A stretch of DNA of 64,000 nt from NCBI GenBank assembly GCA_003344405.1, contig NOWV01000006.1, positions 372,001 to 436,000 of the forward strand, in the 5' to 3' direction. The translations under genes and the position numbers were made by a program. Origin of the DNA: Trichoplax sp. H2 (taxonomy: Eukaryota; Placozoa; Uniplacotomia; Trichoplacea). The notes under the pieces are model-generated. The model did not search any database, was not told the origin of the DNA, and worked only from the letters and a program-made list of their open reading frames with translations. Below, one piece after another: positions 38,616-51,393 of the stretch (the stretch's first letter is position 1; every line of letters begins with the position of its first letter).

Positions 38616-40522
38616 AGTAGCGAGTACAGTATTTGGAAATCTTCTTGCACAGTCGAATCTACTGTTTTACTAGTTTAGCTAACAAATTAGGATTCAATCG
38701 ATGCTATTCTATCAGTTCTACAACAGAGGACGAAAACAGGTTAACTTATTAATTCATTAATTATCTACGGTATATTCCACCTCTATCGTCATAATGATGA
38801 TGCAACGAGGCATCATCAACAGCAAGCAAAAGCTACCAACGATCGATGACGATTTGAAGGTCGTGAACTTAAAATCGATCTACAGTAAATTCTTTGTAGA
38901 GAAAATATAATTTCTTGACGTTAAGCAATCTCCAAATGTACAGAACAACCAAGAAAAGTGCTCCAAAAATGCAATTCTACCGCTTCAAAATGAGAGCGTG
39001 GACGCCTCCAAGTTCAAGTTCTAGAATGGGTACAATCGTAGCTTGGAGATGTTTTTTAATACGAGTACTGTATCTGCAGTTGTATTCTTCAGGACGTTCA
39101 GTACAGACTGCACTACAGCACAATACTTGTACACACAAAGTAATCTGTGCAAAAATAATGTCACTAGAGCTACAGTGCGTTCTTGTTTGCTGGTTAATGC
39201 GATCATACTGACTGGATTTTTCCCCAAGAATACAGTGCAAACAAATTTCGAATGGAGTACTAACTACTGTATACTACAGTATACAGTACTGTACCGTTTT
39301 TCGAATTGGTTTTTGACAGATGCGCAGTACTGTACGGCACGAGTAGTTTACTATAGTTTATTACTATGGAGTCGATGATGGACTACGTGAGTCGAAAGAG
39401 AGTGCTAGCAAAACGGTAGACGCCGATTATTTTACTGGTCATTTCAACTGTATCGCATGTCTGTCACGGTGAACTATCGTATCGGCAATTGATATCTAAA
39501 TTCAATCCGCTGCTAAGTTGATTTTCGGCTGCTGACTACCTTGTCCATGTTTACTCTATGCATATTTAAGAATATTTGATTATTGTTATTATCATTATTA
39601 TTACTAGTAGCCTCCATAACTAGCCACATTACTGTAGAGTGTACAATGTACAGTACATTAAGGTCTACAACGGTACATTATACTGTACCAGGTACACTAC
39701 AGTACGCTACGGTCATGATGCTAAAGCGTCCAGCACTGTATAGTGTACTGTATAGACACCTGAACATCTCGGAACATTGCTGTTTGCGATATTCAAACCT
39801 CCAGAACATGATCTTATTGCAATACAACATTTGGAAATAAGTTTGGACACATCTTTCATACAGAAGTAAATAAGACCAGACTTTCCGGGCGGCCTATACA
39901 CACACGTCCAGCACTGTACAGTATAGTGTACTGTATAGACACCTGAACGTCTCAGAACATTGCTGTTAGCGATATTCAAATCTCCAGAACATGATCTTAC
40001 TGCATACCAAATTTGCAAATAAAGTTTGGACACATCTTTCATACAGAAGTAAATAAGACCAGACTTTCCGGGCGTCCAGACTTTCCGGGCGCCCTGTACA
40101 GTGTACAGTACAGATTATACAGTACTGTACTGTACGATAAGGTGAAGCCGATAAGCTACGGTTCAAGAGTCCAATACGTTGTCGTGAGCACTCATGAATT
40201 TACAGTTGGTAGGGAGACCGATATCATGGCATGGCTTGGTAGTTTAGTTAATGGTGGTTATTATTCGATATCGTTGAAGATAGGATGCGATAGTCTGTGT
40301 ACATTAGCATGTACAATATAATCAGACCGATTCGTTAATATTAGCAAGAATTGTAAAGGAATAGGTTGGAAAAAATCTTGAAAATATCTATTCTAAATTT
40401 CGTATCTACAAGATAACGCCATCGATTACAATCGCGACGTCGTCAATCTGTTTTATATCAATCTTTTCACTTTAAAGTGTTAGATAGCATAATCAAGCAC
40501 AATATAGTGATAGTCCACCAAG
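38616..40522. promoter_or_regulatory. Divergent promoter region between ALG11 and PAN3
   Basis: The 1.9 kb between two outward-facing start codons. From about 39060 to 40140 it is rich in CTGTAC/GTACAG palindromic motifs, with the densest run near 40095-40137, and contains a duplicated 178-bp segment. The 350 bp before the PAN3 ATG and about 300 bp before the ALG11 ATG are free of these motifs. Short frames here on both strands (39.0-40.3 kb) are repeat-derived and not credible genes. Confidence 0.5.
39727..40074. repeat. Two-copy direct repeat, about 178 bp
   Basis: Copy 1 starts at 39727 and copy 2 at 39905, both with CGTCCAGCACTGTA; they end in GACTTTCCGGGCG. A partial third copy of the terminal block follows at about 40074-40092. 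Similarity is high with a few small indels. It lies between ALG11 and PAN3. Confidence 0.88.
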
Positions 40523-43500
40523 ATGAGTTACTCCAAAGGTAATCGATCCTCCAATCGACTGAACAAATCAATCATACCATGCAAATATTTCTCTTCTGGA
40601 ATGACATGTATGTATGGAGATCAGTGCCAATTTTATCACGATAAATCGCTACTTAAAAGCCAATCCAGTAAAGCATCCCCAACTGGTAAGTCATCAACAA
40701 CTTTCAAGTGTATCGATTTCATGTGTATCTAACTACTAACAGTAAAATTCTAACTGAATGATGAAGTAAGGTGTAAGAGTACACTTTGGAAGCTATGGAT
40801 AGGTTTAATATGCGATCCTTTCTGACCTCTTTCATAATGTAAATCATATCTTGTGTATTACCAAGTAGCGTTTTCATCAGGCGGGGCTATACAGTGTACT
40901 GTATGTTATGTAGATATATATATATATACAGCATGGACTACTGTACTATCAATATGGCTTACTGTATATTTATTTTACTCTCCATTCTTTCCATGATTAC
41001 TATTGACGCTATCGCTTCAATTAATATCATCCTATTACAAATATCCTCAAGCCAATGCACATTATTTTATCATCTATTACTTTAGAGTAGAGTGTAGTTT
41101 TTTGGAATCTATTTTACCGTAATGCGTGCACAATTCTGTCAGTCAATAAAACTTTGCTTGGTATACAAGGTGTTGTCATTTTTTTTTTCTCACTGATACC
41201 TTTTTTTATCAGCCTACATACAAGTATAAAGAGCCAATGTCGTCAATGAAATATATATTAATTATACAATGTTAAGCTTTCTTTTCATTCAGTCAATAGT
41301 AATAAATAAATTAAAAACATAGAGAGATAGTATATCCTCCCTCTTTCAGTTAAAACACTCGTTAGAAAGGTATTCTATTCCTATGGATACTATATGTACG
41401 GGTACACCACTCCTTAACCAATAGTATGCGATTGGTTACTTATTGCCGTTGTCCAAGTGTTGCACTTGATCCTAATTTTGGGGACTCTTTTTTCTTGTTT
41501 ACGTTATCACCCCACACCACTTAACTTTAGTAAAGAGTTCTAGCTCGATACTTGACAGTGCTACAGCTTTTCATTTTAGCGATCGAGTTTTGGCAACGGT
41601 TACTTTGTCCCTGATCTAAAAAACAACAGCTGTACCATTTCAATGGGAATAAACTATGAATCTAAACCTAGCACATTAATGCGGCATACGTTAACGCTGG
41701 ATGTATACAGGATTGCGTAAAACTTGACTAAAGGAATCTACTTCACGTCCGTATACATTTGCTATTGAACAGTGAGAATGGTCCTAATATCAATATTGCC
41801 TACTGTACTAGCATGGTGCAATTTTGACCTAATTGGGATATTTCGCCAACTCTTTGAGCATAACTTACCATTTCTTGTAAACAATTTTGACGTGCCTTCA
41901 AAAATAAATCTTTTCAGTGTTGCTATGTAAACACCCTTATTCAGTTACCTTCTACAGTAAAATACAGTACAATAATCTATAATCACTGTTATCATAGTCA
42001 CTGGGTCAGAATAACTTCGGTTACCGGTTTCTATCGTATTATGACTAATGACATTGTAAACTTAATAACTAATTATTATCATAGTATATAATCACTAACT
42101 GTGTTAGGGTTTAGGACTAACGATATTGTAAACTGGAAAAGTGACATTTCAACTGAGTAATACTGAATATAAATAATGCCAATAAAGATTATTGCTGTAC
42201 ACACACTATGTACAATAGTAGCAAAATGGTTTGTTATTTCCTGCACTGGAATGACTGGATAGACCACTCAAATGTTACTCGATTGCTACACAGTCTACAA
42301 CAATTTTAGTTATTTACTAGCTATGTACTGTACTGTACAAATACAAGATGGATGATAATATCTAAAGATAACTTTTCGGCATAATCATTATGGTACCTTC
42401 CATGTTGTACATTGAACCAGTAGTGCTAAAAATAGACTGTTAAATGAATTTTACAATCTAGTCCGCGGACAAGTGATGTATGATCGTAGGCTACTGTACC
42501 ATAGTATGAATTACTTATAAGAAATCCATCACATATTTACTAGTCCACGACCGTAGTCTATCCGTGAATAGTTAACATAGCTAACATGACTGTGCTACTG
42601 TAAATCAACGGCATTGTTCGCCAACATGACGAATGCAGCAATAGACCTGTAGATGCCTAATAATACTTAATCATAACTAATGTAGTGTATATTTAAAAAA
42701 TCCATGCTTGTTAAACGAGCAGGTAATGGGCTTGCAAATTACAAAGTTGTACTATGTCGGCCTTTTGTTGATGTGCTTTGCTTTAAACACTTTGCACCTG
42801 ATTGTATGTTTTCACTAAACTTATTGCTTCAAGTTGCACTTGGCAACTCTAGACATTTCCTACAGTAAACATGGAGCATATGATTTCACAGTTAGCTAGC
42901 TCCTGCATAGTGCCTGTGCCAATTTACAATTCAAAACATGACAACTTCAGCGTAAAAATTTCAATCTTTGCCCTTAACTTAAGAACATAGCGCCTAGACG
43001 ACTATTTTTGCCGATAGGAAGTCACGGTTATCGTAGTGGCAAAATTTGAAAACCCATGCGTTAGAGATGCCCATAGGGATAGAAGATAAAATGCCAACTA
43101 CTGTATGTACAGTACAGTGGAATATTAGTATAAAGACATTTTTCGCCGATAGGAGGTCATAATTAATCGTAGTGGCAAAATTTGAAAACCTACGCGATAG
43201 AAATGCCCATAGGGACAGAAGATGAAATGCCAACTACTGTACGTACAGTGGAACATTAGCTTACAGACCCTTTTCGCCGATAGTTAATCGTAGTGGTAAA
43301 ACTTGAAGACCTACGCGATAGAAATGCCCATAGGGATAGCAGATGAAATGCCAACTACTGTACGTACAGTGGAACATTAGCTTACAGACCCTTTTCGCCG
43401 ATAGTTAATCGTAGTGGTAAAACTTAAAGACCTACGCGATAGAAATGCCCATAGGGATAGAAGATGAAATGCCAACCACTATACTCCACAGTGGAACATT

Positions 43501-46500
43501 AGTTTACAGTACTATCGTATGTTGTAGGATAGGCCACAAGTCCACAGTACACTATACCCAGTAGACAGACGTGCGCTAAAACAGAAGTCAAACTGTCCAC
43601 TAATCATTGAGGAAAGCCAGTGATAATCGTATAAAATCTCTACTTGCATGCTAGATCATTTTAATCAATTTCTAGTGGCACGTTTATCAAGAATTTTGAA
43701 TACGTTATAAGATACTCTCGCTCTGCTTGGGAAAAGAGTGTACAAATAGAAAAGTCGAGTAAAAATCGTCATCATCTCTAGGTGCAAGCTAGACTACTTC
43801 GTATTTTACTCCTAGCTTGTGGCGCATTTATCAAGAACTTTGAATACGTTAAAATACCCTTGCTCTGGTTGTGAAAAGAGTGTGCAAGTAGAAAAGTCGA
43901 GTGAAAATCGTCATCATCTCTAGGTGCAAGCTAGACCACTTCGTATTTTACTCCTAGCTTGTGGCGCATTTATCAAGAACTTGGAATACGTTAAAATACC
44001 CTTGCTCTGGTTGTGAAAAGAGTGTGCAAGTAGAAAAGTAGAGTGAAAACCATAAAAATCTCTAGGTGCTAGCTAGACCATGCCTATTTACTTCTAACTT
44101 GTGGCGCGTTTATTAACAACTTTGAATACGTTAACATACCCTTGCTGTGGTTGGGAAAAGAGTGTGCAAGTTGAAGTACTGTAGACAATTTATTCATTGT
44201 ATTTGGAAGATACAAATTGACTCCTAGACGTTCTACTGTCGATATACTATACTATATAACTGCCTATAATAAAATAGGAATAAAACGAGATTTACAACGG
44301 GAAAAGATGAATCAGCGTACTGGTATGGATTCAATAATGACAATCAATTGCTTTATTATGGAAGAACACCATTATACTGTAGGGGCTATAATTGTAGCTT
44401 TGAAGAAGGCCTCTCTTTCAATGAAATAATGCAGTAGTTGGCCTAATATCTATTTGCCAATGATAGTAGTACCGTATTTTAAATCACTAAGCCACTATTG
44501 CTAACCAATACTGACCAATCTTCTATCATCAACACGATTTGAAGGATGTTATTGAGACCTTTTGCTAACGTCAATCATAGAATCTTTAATCTAATTTTTC
44601 TATCATTCAAATTTTAGGTAAAGAAACCCAAAATGCTTACCATAATCCACTCACGGTATAGATTATACACTCATATACAGTAGGAAAGATGTCTTACAAA
44701 TAATTAGCTTATATGACTAACCCTTTGTTATAGAGATATACATATAGATATTAGACAGTCATACCAAAAGAACTGTCTTACAATTACTACCATAACCGTT
44801 GTTGATACGAATAGAGACTAGCTGATACAGTAGTAATTAATTAATTTGCAATTGAATACACCAATCTGTCTTGATATTTAGTCACGGCGTAATGAAAACT
44901 CTGCTACTCAGAGTGGATATCATGGATTTCCGACTACCAATTTTACTAGCAATTCCACTGGCATTAGTCGTACGTAGAAGTAGTCTACCTTGCTTGTTGC
45001 TATCTTTCGTTTATTTCGTAGGACGCAAGTAGATAGAGATATTTCACAAGTGGTTCTTTACTGATTACATCAAGACTATTTATTGTTTACTTACTTACGA
45101 TCGCCATCGTCTGAATAAACTATAGCAACCGAAGAAGGATCGCCCCCACTAGTTGATCTGATGTCCTCCTTTAGCCTATCCAATGTACAATCACGAAATG
45201 TGTGTTTTTCCTACTTTCATAAATTTGTAAAAGCATGCTAGTTGTTACTTTATACCATTAATACATTGTCATGATGAAATAGTAGTAAATATTTGCTGTT
45301 GTAAACTTACACTATTTACCTTATAGAACTATAATCCTAACGCCGAAGAATTTATCCCCGGTATAACCAACAATAAACCACCACGTCAAGATAACAGAAG
45401 TGGTTATAGCCAGGCTAATACTATGGCCTCGTCAAATTATAACAAGTTATCTCCTCGGCATAAGAATAATTCTGTACCTGCTGGATTAAATCGATCGCAC
45501 TCGACGCCCAGTCATCAAAGCTTAACAACAAATCCCAGTTATGATAATTTTCATAGGCAATTACCTCCTACAGAAAACTCTAAAAAACCGCCTGGAAAAT
45601 CAAATCGCCGCCCTCAATTTACTAATAAAGTAGAAGGTCGTCAGGTATAACCGTACTTTTACTGATTCTATAGTATAAACGTAAGATATATAACTGCTGA
45701 ATATTATCTTAGTGAACCATATCTATCCTAGTTCTTTAGCAGGCAACAGATGGCGCCTCATTCTGGCCAAGAGGGCAATAAAAAACCAACCAAACATTAC
45801 TTCATGAATCATAATTTTAAGCAAGAATTACTTGTTCAGAGATTATTGAGATTGGCAGAAGTCAATCCGGATGAGTTCGGTAAGATTACGTAATAAAATT
45901 TTGTAATAGCTACTTGTTTTTACAGTTCTTTGATAAACGTATAGAGAGAGTATTGATCAGTTTCATGATGTAAGGTATCCCGTCTTAAAGATATTAATAG
46001 CAGGCAATTCGTTATGAATCGAAATAAAACTGTCAAACGTTATCATTTTTAGGATTACCTCGCGAAGTCAAGCACTATAATTCGTTGTATCCACTGGAAA
46101 TGAATCAGCAAGATGGGATATCTTCCAATTTTGGATATAGAACTATTTGCTTCAAAGCTATTAATTCTCACAATGGTCAAACCTATCTACTGCGGCGTGT
46201 TATTGGTAGTGTATAACAACAATAATAATGACTTTACCATTCATGCATGGATTATTCGTTTATTGCTTACTTTTAAAATTATTTAACAATGTAGGCTTCC
46301 GCGCATCACAATCGACATCATTGGAAGTTATTAATAAATGGAAGAAAATTAAACATAGCGGAATCGTACAACTTCATGAAGTATTTACCACCAAAGCTTT
46401 CGGAGATAATTGTAATTTGTAAATTTTACGTATTTAATTTGAATAGTAATTTCGATATCACCTGTTAATCTAATATATTATTATCGTTGATTTAAAAATA

Positions 46501-48098
46501 ATCACCCAGCACTGATTGCTATATACGATTACTATCCTGCAAATGAAACCATGCAATCGCATTATTTTGATACTACAAAGCAATCATATACTATTGGTGA
46601 AGACGGTGTACTTAGAGCTGATGTAAATATGGCCCGAAATAACATTGAATTCCTTGATGAAAATATTATTTGGAAATATGTAATCCAGTTAACTTCAGCA
46701 TTACGACTAATCCATGTTGCTGGCTTAGCATGCCAAATTTTAAACGTTACTAAAGTTTTAGTTGCAAGTCGCTCCAGGTAAGAAAAAATCTCGACTGCTT
46801 TGAAAGTCTGTATTTTCTTATTATTTACATCATTCATACGCGTAATTCGACGCTTTCCTTTAACAAGTATTTTGCATTCGCATCTTATTCTCTCTATTGA
46901 TTTAGACTAAGAATTAATGGCGTAGGCATTTTAGACATTTTAGGGAACGACAGCCTAAACCGAAGTGCAATTGCTTCACGTCAGGTAAACAATGAAAATC
47001 TTATACACCATTAACTTTGCAATTCAATCACTACTGATTTTACGTATTGCAGATGACAGATTTAACATCACTCGGTCGACTCTTGTTAGCACTCGCTTGC
47101 CGCTCCCTGGCAGCATTAGACCCAGAAAATTATTCACAATCGTTAGACTTTGTGGCTAATAACTATTCTTCCGATTTAAGAGATTTAATATTGTAATGAT
47201 GACTTAAAAGCAACAATAATCTGTAGTCATTTTTCAGTGCTTAATTAAGTTAATTCCATCAATTGAGTGACTCTTTTCTATCTATTAGTGGTCTGTTGAC
47301 TTGCCAACAGCATATGCCACAAGTTGTACACAAAATCAAGAGCGTTAACGACGTAATGCCTTTGATTGGGGCACGATTTTATACCCATATTAATGACCTC
47401 TATTTTGAAAATGATATCTTGGAGGTTGAACTGGAGAATGTAATTACACGTATTTTTTCTTATTAATATTGATTTAGTTAATTTTAACTTGATGCATCAT
47501 TGTGTATTAATCTAAATCCCATTACAGGAACTTGAGAATGATCGCTTAGTAAGACTTCTCCTCAAATTAGGAATTGTTAACGACAGGCCCGAGTAAGATA
47601 CAGTATTACGCTTTAGTGAATTATTAATAGTGTCATATACTCGTCTATATAACATGTATACTTCAATTTTTCCCTTGCTGAGTATACTACATTTAATATC
47701 ATTTATATTTTGTTCACTTTTATTAGATTTTTTCTAGATGGCGATTGGTCGGAAACTGGAGATAGATATTTACTAAAACTGTTTAGAGATTATATATTCC
47801 ATCAAGTTAAGCAAGATGGATCGCCTTGGATTGATATGGCTCATATGATTCAATGCTTGAACAAGGTGATTTTCATCGGCACTAATTCCAGTATAAAGAT
47901 TTCTTTATTGCTCATAATTGAAAATTATTCTTTCTACATTAATAGCTGGATGTTGGTAGCCAGGATCGAATATGTTTGTCATCGCGTGATGAAAAATCAG
48001 TCTTAGTGGTTAGTTATAAAGATCTTAGAGACTGTTTCGAAAGAACAATCAATGAAGTGTTTGTAGCTGCAGGTATTAAGAACCCTGCTAGAGGATAA
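40523..48098 (+). CDS. PAN3: PAN3, regulatory subunit of the PAN2-PAN3 poly(A) nuclease
   Basis: Cytoplasmic pseudokinase that recruits PAN2 to poly(A)-binding protein for initial mRNA deadenylation. Exon 1 (40523-40685) encodes a CCCH zinc finger, C20-x8-C29-x5-C35-x3-H39. Later exons: 45327-45644, 45750-45879, 46053-46205, 46295-46411, 46510-46777, 46906-46984, 47053-47192, 47289-47439, 47528-47592, 47727-47865, 47946-48098. They join in phase for 570 residues. The PAM2 motif NYNPNAEEFIPG opens 45327. The pseudokinase runs from LPREVKHYNSLYPLE, through HEVFTTKAF and LTSALRLIHVAGLA, to NDVMPLIGARFY. The C-terminal knob domain has WSETGDRYLLKLFRD and SRDEKSVLVVSY. Exon 1 ends in phase 1 but 45327 needs phase 0, so at least one exon in the 4.6-kb intron is missing. 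A Ser/Asn/Thr-rich stretch at 44881-44970 is a candidate but its phase does not fit alone. Confidence 0.93.
43003..43509. repeat. Four-copy tandem repeat, about 120-135 bp, in PAN3 intron 1
   Basis: Units begin with TTTTTCGCCGATAG-like sequence near 43007, 43140, 43270 and 43391. Each contains ATGCCCATAGGGA, and ends with GCCAACTACTGTACGTACAG or a variant before GTGGAA.ATTAG. Copies 3 and 4 share a deletion relative to copies 1 and 2, so they are the most recent duplicates. Confidence 0.9.
43612..44175. repeat. Four-copy tandem repeat, about 141 bp, in PAN3 intron 1
   Basis: Units start near 43612, 43751, 43892 and 44033. Each carries CTCTAGGTGCAAGCTAGA or a variant, a CTAGCTTGTGGCGCATTTAT block and GAATACGTTAAAATACCC, ending AAAAGAGTGTGCAAGTAG. 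The two middle copies are nearly identical and the outer ones more diverged, the usual pattern of unequal exchange. Confidence 0.9.
44273..44437 (+). other. Short unassigned open frame with coding-like composition
   Basis: Fifty-four stop-free codons after a TAA and before a TAG, in PAN3 intron 1 just past the tandem arrays. The translation is Tyr/Asn/Gly-rich with two Cys (YWYGFNNDNQ, then LYCRGYNCSF) and has no start Met at its head. An AG acceptor at about 44308 could give an exon in phase with PAN3 exon 1, but the frame then ends in TAG with no suitable donor. I do not recognise it; it may be an alternative 3' exon, a remnant or chance. Confidence 0.2.
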
Positions 48099-51000
48099 TG
48101 AGACTTGAAAGCGAGTAAGCTATTTGCCCTACACGATTAATAATTGGCTTGTCCTCATCGAATAGTGACTGTATTGACATAACATGAAAAATTTTAGTCA
48201 AATTAGTGCTTATCATTGCGTAAATATTGGCAATGAAATCAACCCGAAAAGCAAAGCATCTTACGTATTTCTTAATAAATTCATTTACGTTAAATTTTTG
48301 GTATGAGTTTGATGATATTGTTACTAGATCACACTATGCTTGAACTACAGCTCAGTCGTATTGTAAACAATTATAGATTTTACGTTATAAGTCGCATTTT
48401 CGATTATCGTTCTGAAGAGAAAACTGACTCAATTTATATTGCTTTTCTCTGGAAGTATAAAGCTCATTTTTTACCCGATATCGAACGTTAAAAAATTTTC
48501 AGCTTCATCGTACTCTGTCTACGTCAAATTTCTTATTAAATTGCCACTTACGATATTAATTGTAATCGCTATATACATACATGGTGTAATATTGAAGAAT
48601 ATATGTGAAAGCACTGATGCTTCTTGAATGATGGAGGCTTGAAACGAATATGTTAGCACTGTAATTTATTATCCGTTCGATTATGTCCGTTAAAGGATAG
48701 GAATAGCTTAACAAAGTGTTATTTGTTAAAAAAGATTTTATCGCTTTAAAAAATATTCTATTGTTAAAATATACTGCATTGAATTCGAATTTTTCGCCCT
48801 AAAATTTCAATACATGTTCCAAACAACGTGAATATTAAATAAAGGCACAAACTTGTATCGAATTATCTCTCTTTCTGTATAAGTGTGATGTCCATGTAAG
48901 CTATATTGAGGAGAAAGGGTTAAATTTTGCTGTATGTAGGCCGGACTTTAGGTATTTTTTATAAATCTTATTTAATGGCCTACTAATAAATTGCTAAAAT
49001 ATACAGATCATAACGCATTATTTATGTTATTGTCGAAGTTATTAATGTTAATCATTTTGATCGCTCATACAAATATCATCAGTAGAACTCTTATTATAGC
49101 AAACGTAACATAAACTGCATTATACAGTAATTCCGTTTTGAACAGTCTTATAATGATCTTGATAATTTAATGCCTTTTGTAAACTAACAGCAAATCAGGC
49201 AAAATTAAGTATACTGAAATAAGGTTGTTAGCCAATAGATAGTGTATGCTTTCATTTTCGCACTGAGCGAGAAAAAATAGCCGAGTATATCTGATATAGA
49301 GTATCAATATGCCAGTATAGCACGTAACATTATTTTGCTACAATAACTTCGAAAGTTTCACCACGTAAATCTAGAATCGCATACATTTACAAACTTCGGG
49401 ATAAAATCATGCCAAGGTAATTCTGCAGTTTACGAGTGTCAGTTGGCAATATACAGATTAAGGTACTAGCATATGAAGTCAGGCAATACAAAGTTTATTT
49501 ATTGTCGAATAAATGTACATTTACGTAATGTAATGATCAGATTAATAAGTACGCTTAATGTGTATTGATAGTGAAATCAAATCTTTATTGATCATTAAGA
49601 TTAAAGCAAATATTAAGCTACATGTAAAATAAAAAATAGCACAATTAGCAGTAACAGGAAGCAAAAAGTAAGAAAAATAAAATTTCCATCTTTCTATGAT
49701 CAAACAGCAGGACAAGTGTCATATTTATGTTGCTTTCTCGCTCTTACATACGCAGATATACGCACTCTCTCTGTATACGCACATATATATATGTAGATAT
49801 ATACCTTTCTCCATATATATCAAATATATAGGTATATAGTATACACATTTAGGGGCAAGCATCTATACACACATCAAATAGGTGTATACTTTACAAGCAA
49901 TTTGATAAAATAGAGATAGATCAATTATTGAATAATAATTAGCTAAGCAATTGAGCGATACAAATGCTTGATACAAATAAGAATTTATCGTTAACATGAC
50001 ACATAATGACTGCTACAGAATTTTTAAAACGGTAAGATTGCAAGTAATATACATTTTATGTAATATTATCATTATAACTGTGAATTCTTAAGCCGGAGGC
50101 ATAGTCAATATCAAAATCAAGGAACTTGCAAGCACGTACCATAATATAATAGTCGTCATAATTAACAGTTACATGAATTAAATATGCTTCATGTGCGTCA
50201 TCATTATTGGTATTTATCAACGGAATGTTATAGCTACAGAAGATTAGAAAGGAATTTTAGATCATTAGTAAATAATAATGATTGATTAGACAGACATACT
50301 TGACTATTGCCGAAAAAAATGGCATACGTTAATGACCGGAAGATAGTCTGATATTAACTGATTTATGATAAATCATCATATGGAACAAATACTCTAGTCT
50401 GGCGTTCACTTAACAGGAAAAGGAAAAAAATTGACTTATAAACAATGATATAATCAATGTTGTTGTGAGAACCCTTATCTTGAAAATGTAACATGTATTC
50501 GCGCTAACTCTACGTTCATCAAATATCCATGTAGATATTCACCATATTTGAAAGGCATCTAAAAAGAGGATAGTAATATAAAGTAATGCCGAAATAACAG
50601 CTCTCCTAGTCGCATTAGCATGAAGAAAAGAAGCATTAAAAAATAAACGACCTTGAAGGGCAATACATGTTGAAAATATCGAAATTGACTCAGATATTGC
50701 TGAACGAATATGGCCATCACAACAACGTAAGATAGTTATACCGGATAAATAGTACACATTAAACTGGATAGAATATGATTGTTATGGTAATCAATAATAA
50801 TTTATAGCCTTATTTTTGTAATTAATCACAGAAGTAAAGCCGAAGAAAAAGAACATGAATCTTTATACAACAATAAATCCTTTCTTTATCATAAAATCAG
50901 AATAGGATATACGGAAGGATAAGTATAAACTATACAGCGCAATTATTAGTTACGGTAGTTACTAGTGAGTTTTTTTATTGTTTTCATTTTAAAAATATTA

Positions 51001-51393
51001 TATAGAAGTTCTGTTCCACTATAAGGAACTGCAGTACAATTTAGCTGAGCTGAATGGAATTTTTTAACCGAACAAATATGTAAATCTTCATAATTTACAA
51101 TATAGCCTAATTTCGAGTTAACGCGAAATTCATATAATAGGCAATTAATCTTAAAATAACATTAGAAAATTTCTTTTCCATGATACAAGTTTTATGTCGC
51201 AAGTAGATGAACATGCAGTTTATTAAAACTAAGTATAAAAATAATTTTAAAGCAAGTAAGTCAACTAGATGTATCTGATATTTTAGTGCGTACATTAACT
51301 TCCAGTTTCCAAAAAACATATACCATACATTATATTACACTAAGTGAAACAGCTATCACTGTTTCAACCGTCATCACAGTTTGGATCTAATCC
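48099..51393. other. Convergent interval between PAN3 and PPEF, no gene recognised
   Basis: 3.3 kb between two converging stop codons, containing both 3' UTRs. It includes TA/ATAC simple-sequence stretches around 49.75-49.85 kb. Open frames near 48.3-48.6 (+), 50.5-50.8 (-) and 51.1-51.3 kb (-) are hydrophobic, unsupported by splice structure and match no family I know. Confidence 0.5.

Noticed and set aside
43003-44175. Regularly spaced repeats considered as a CRISPR-like array
   Set aside because: Whole units are repeated without unique spacers, in a eukaryotic intron. These are ordinary tandem repeats.
44895-45035. 46-codon hydrophobic frame beginning with ATG in the PAN3 intron
   Set aside because: Short and with no family resemblance. 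The same bases read better as a possible Ser/Asn/Thr-rich PAN3 exon in another frame.
50539-50757. 72-codon minus-strand frame downstream of PPEF
   Set aside because: Hydrophobic and low in recognisable motifs. It lies beyond the PPEF stop, with no splice structure or family match.
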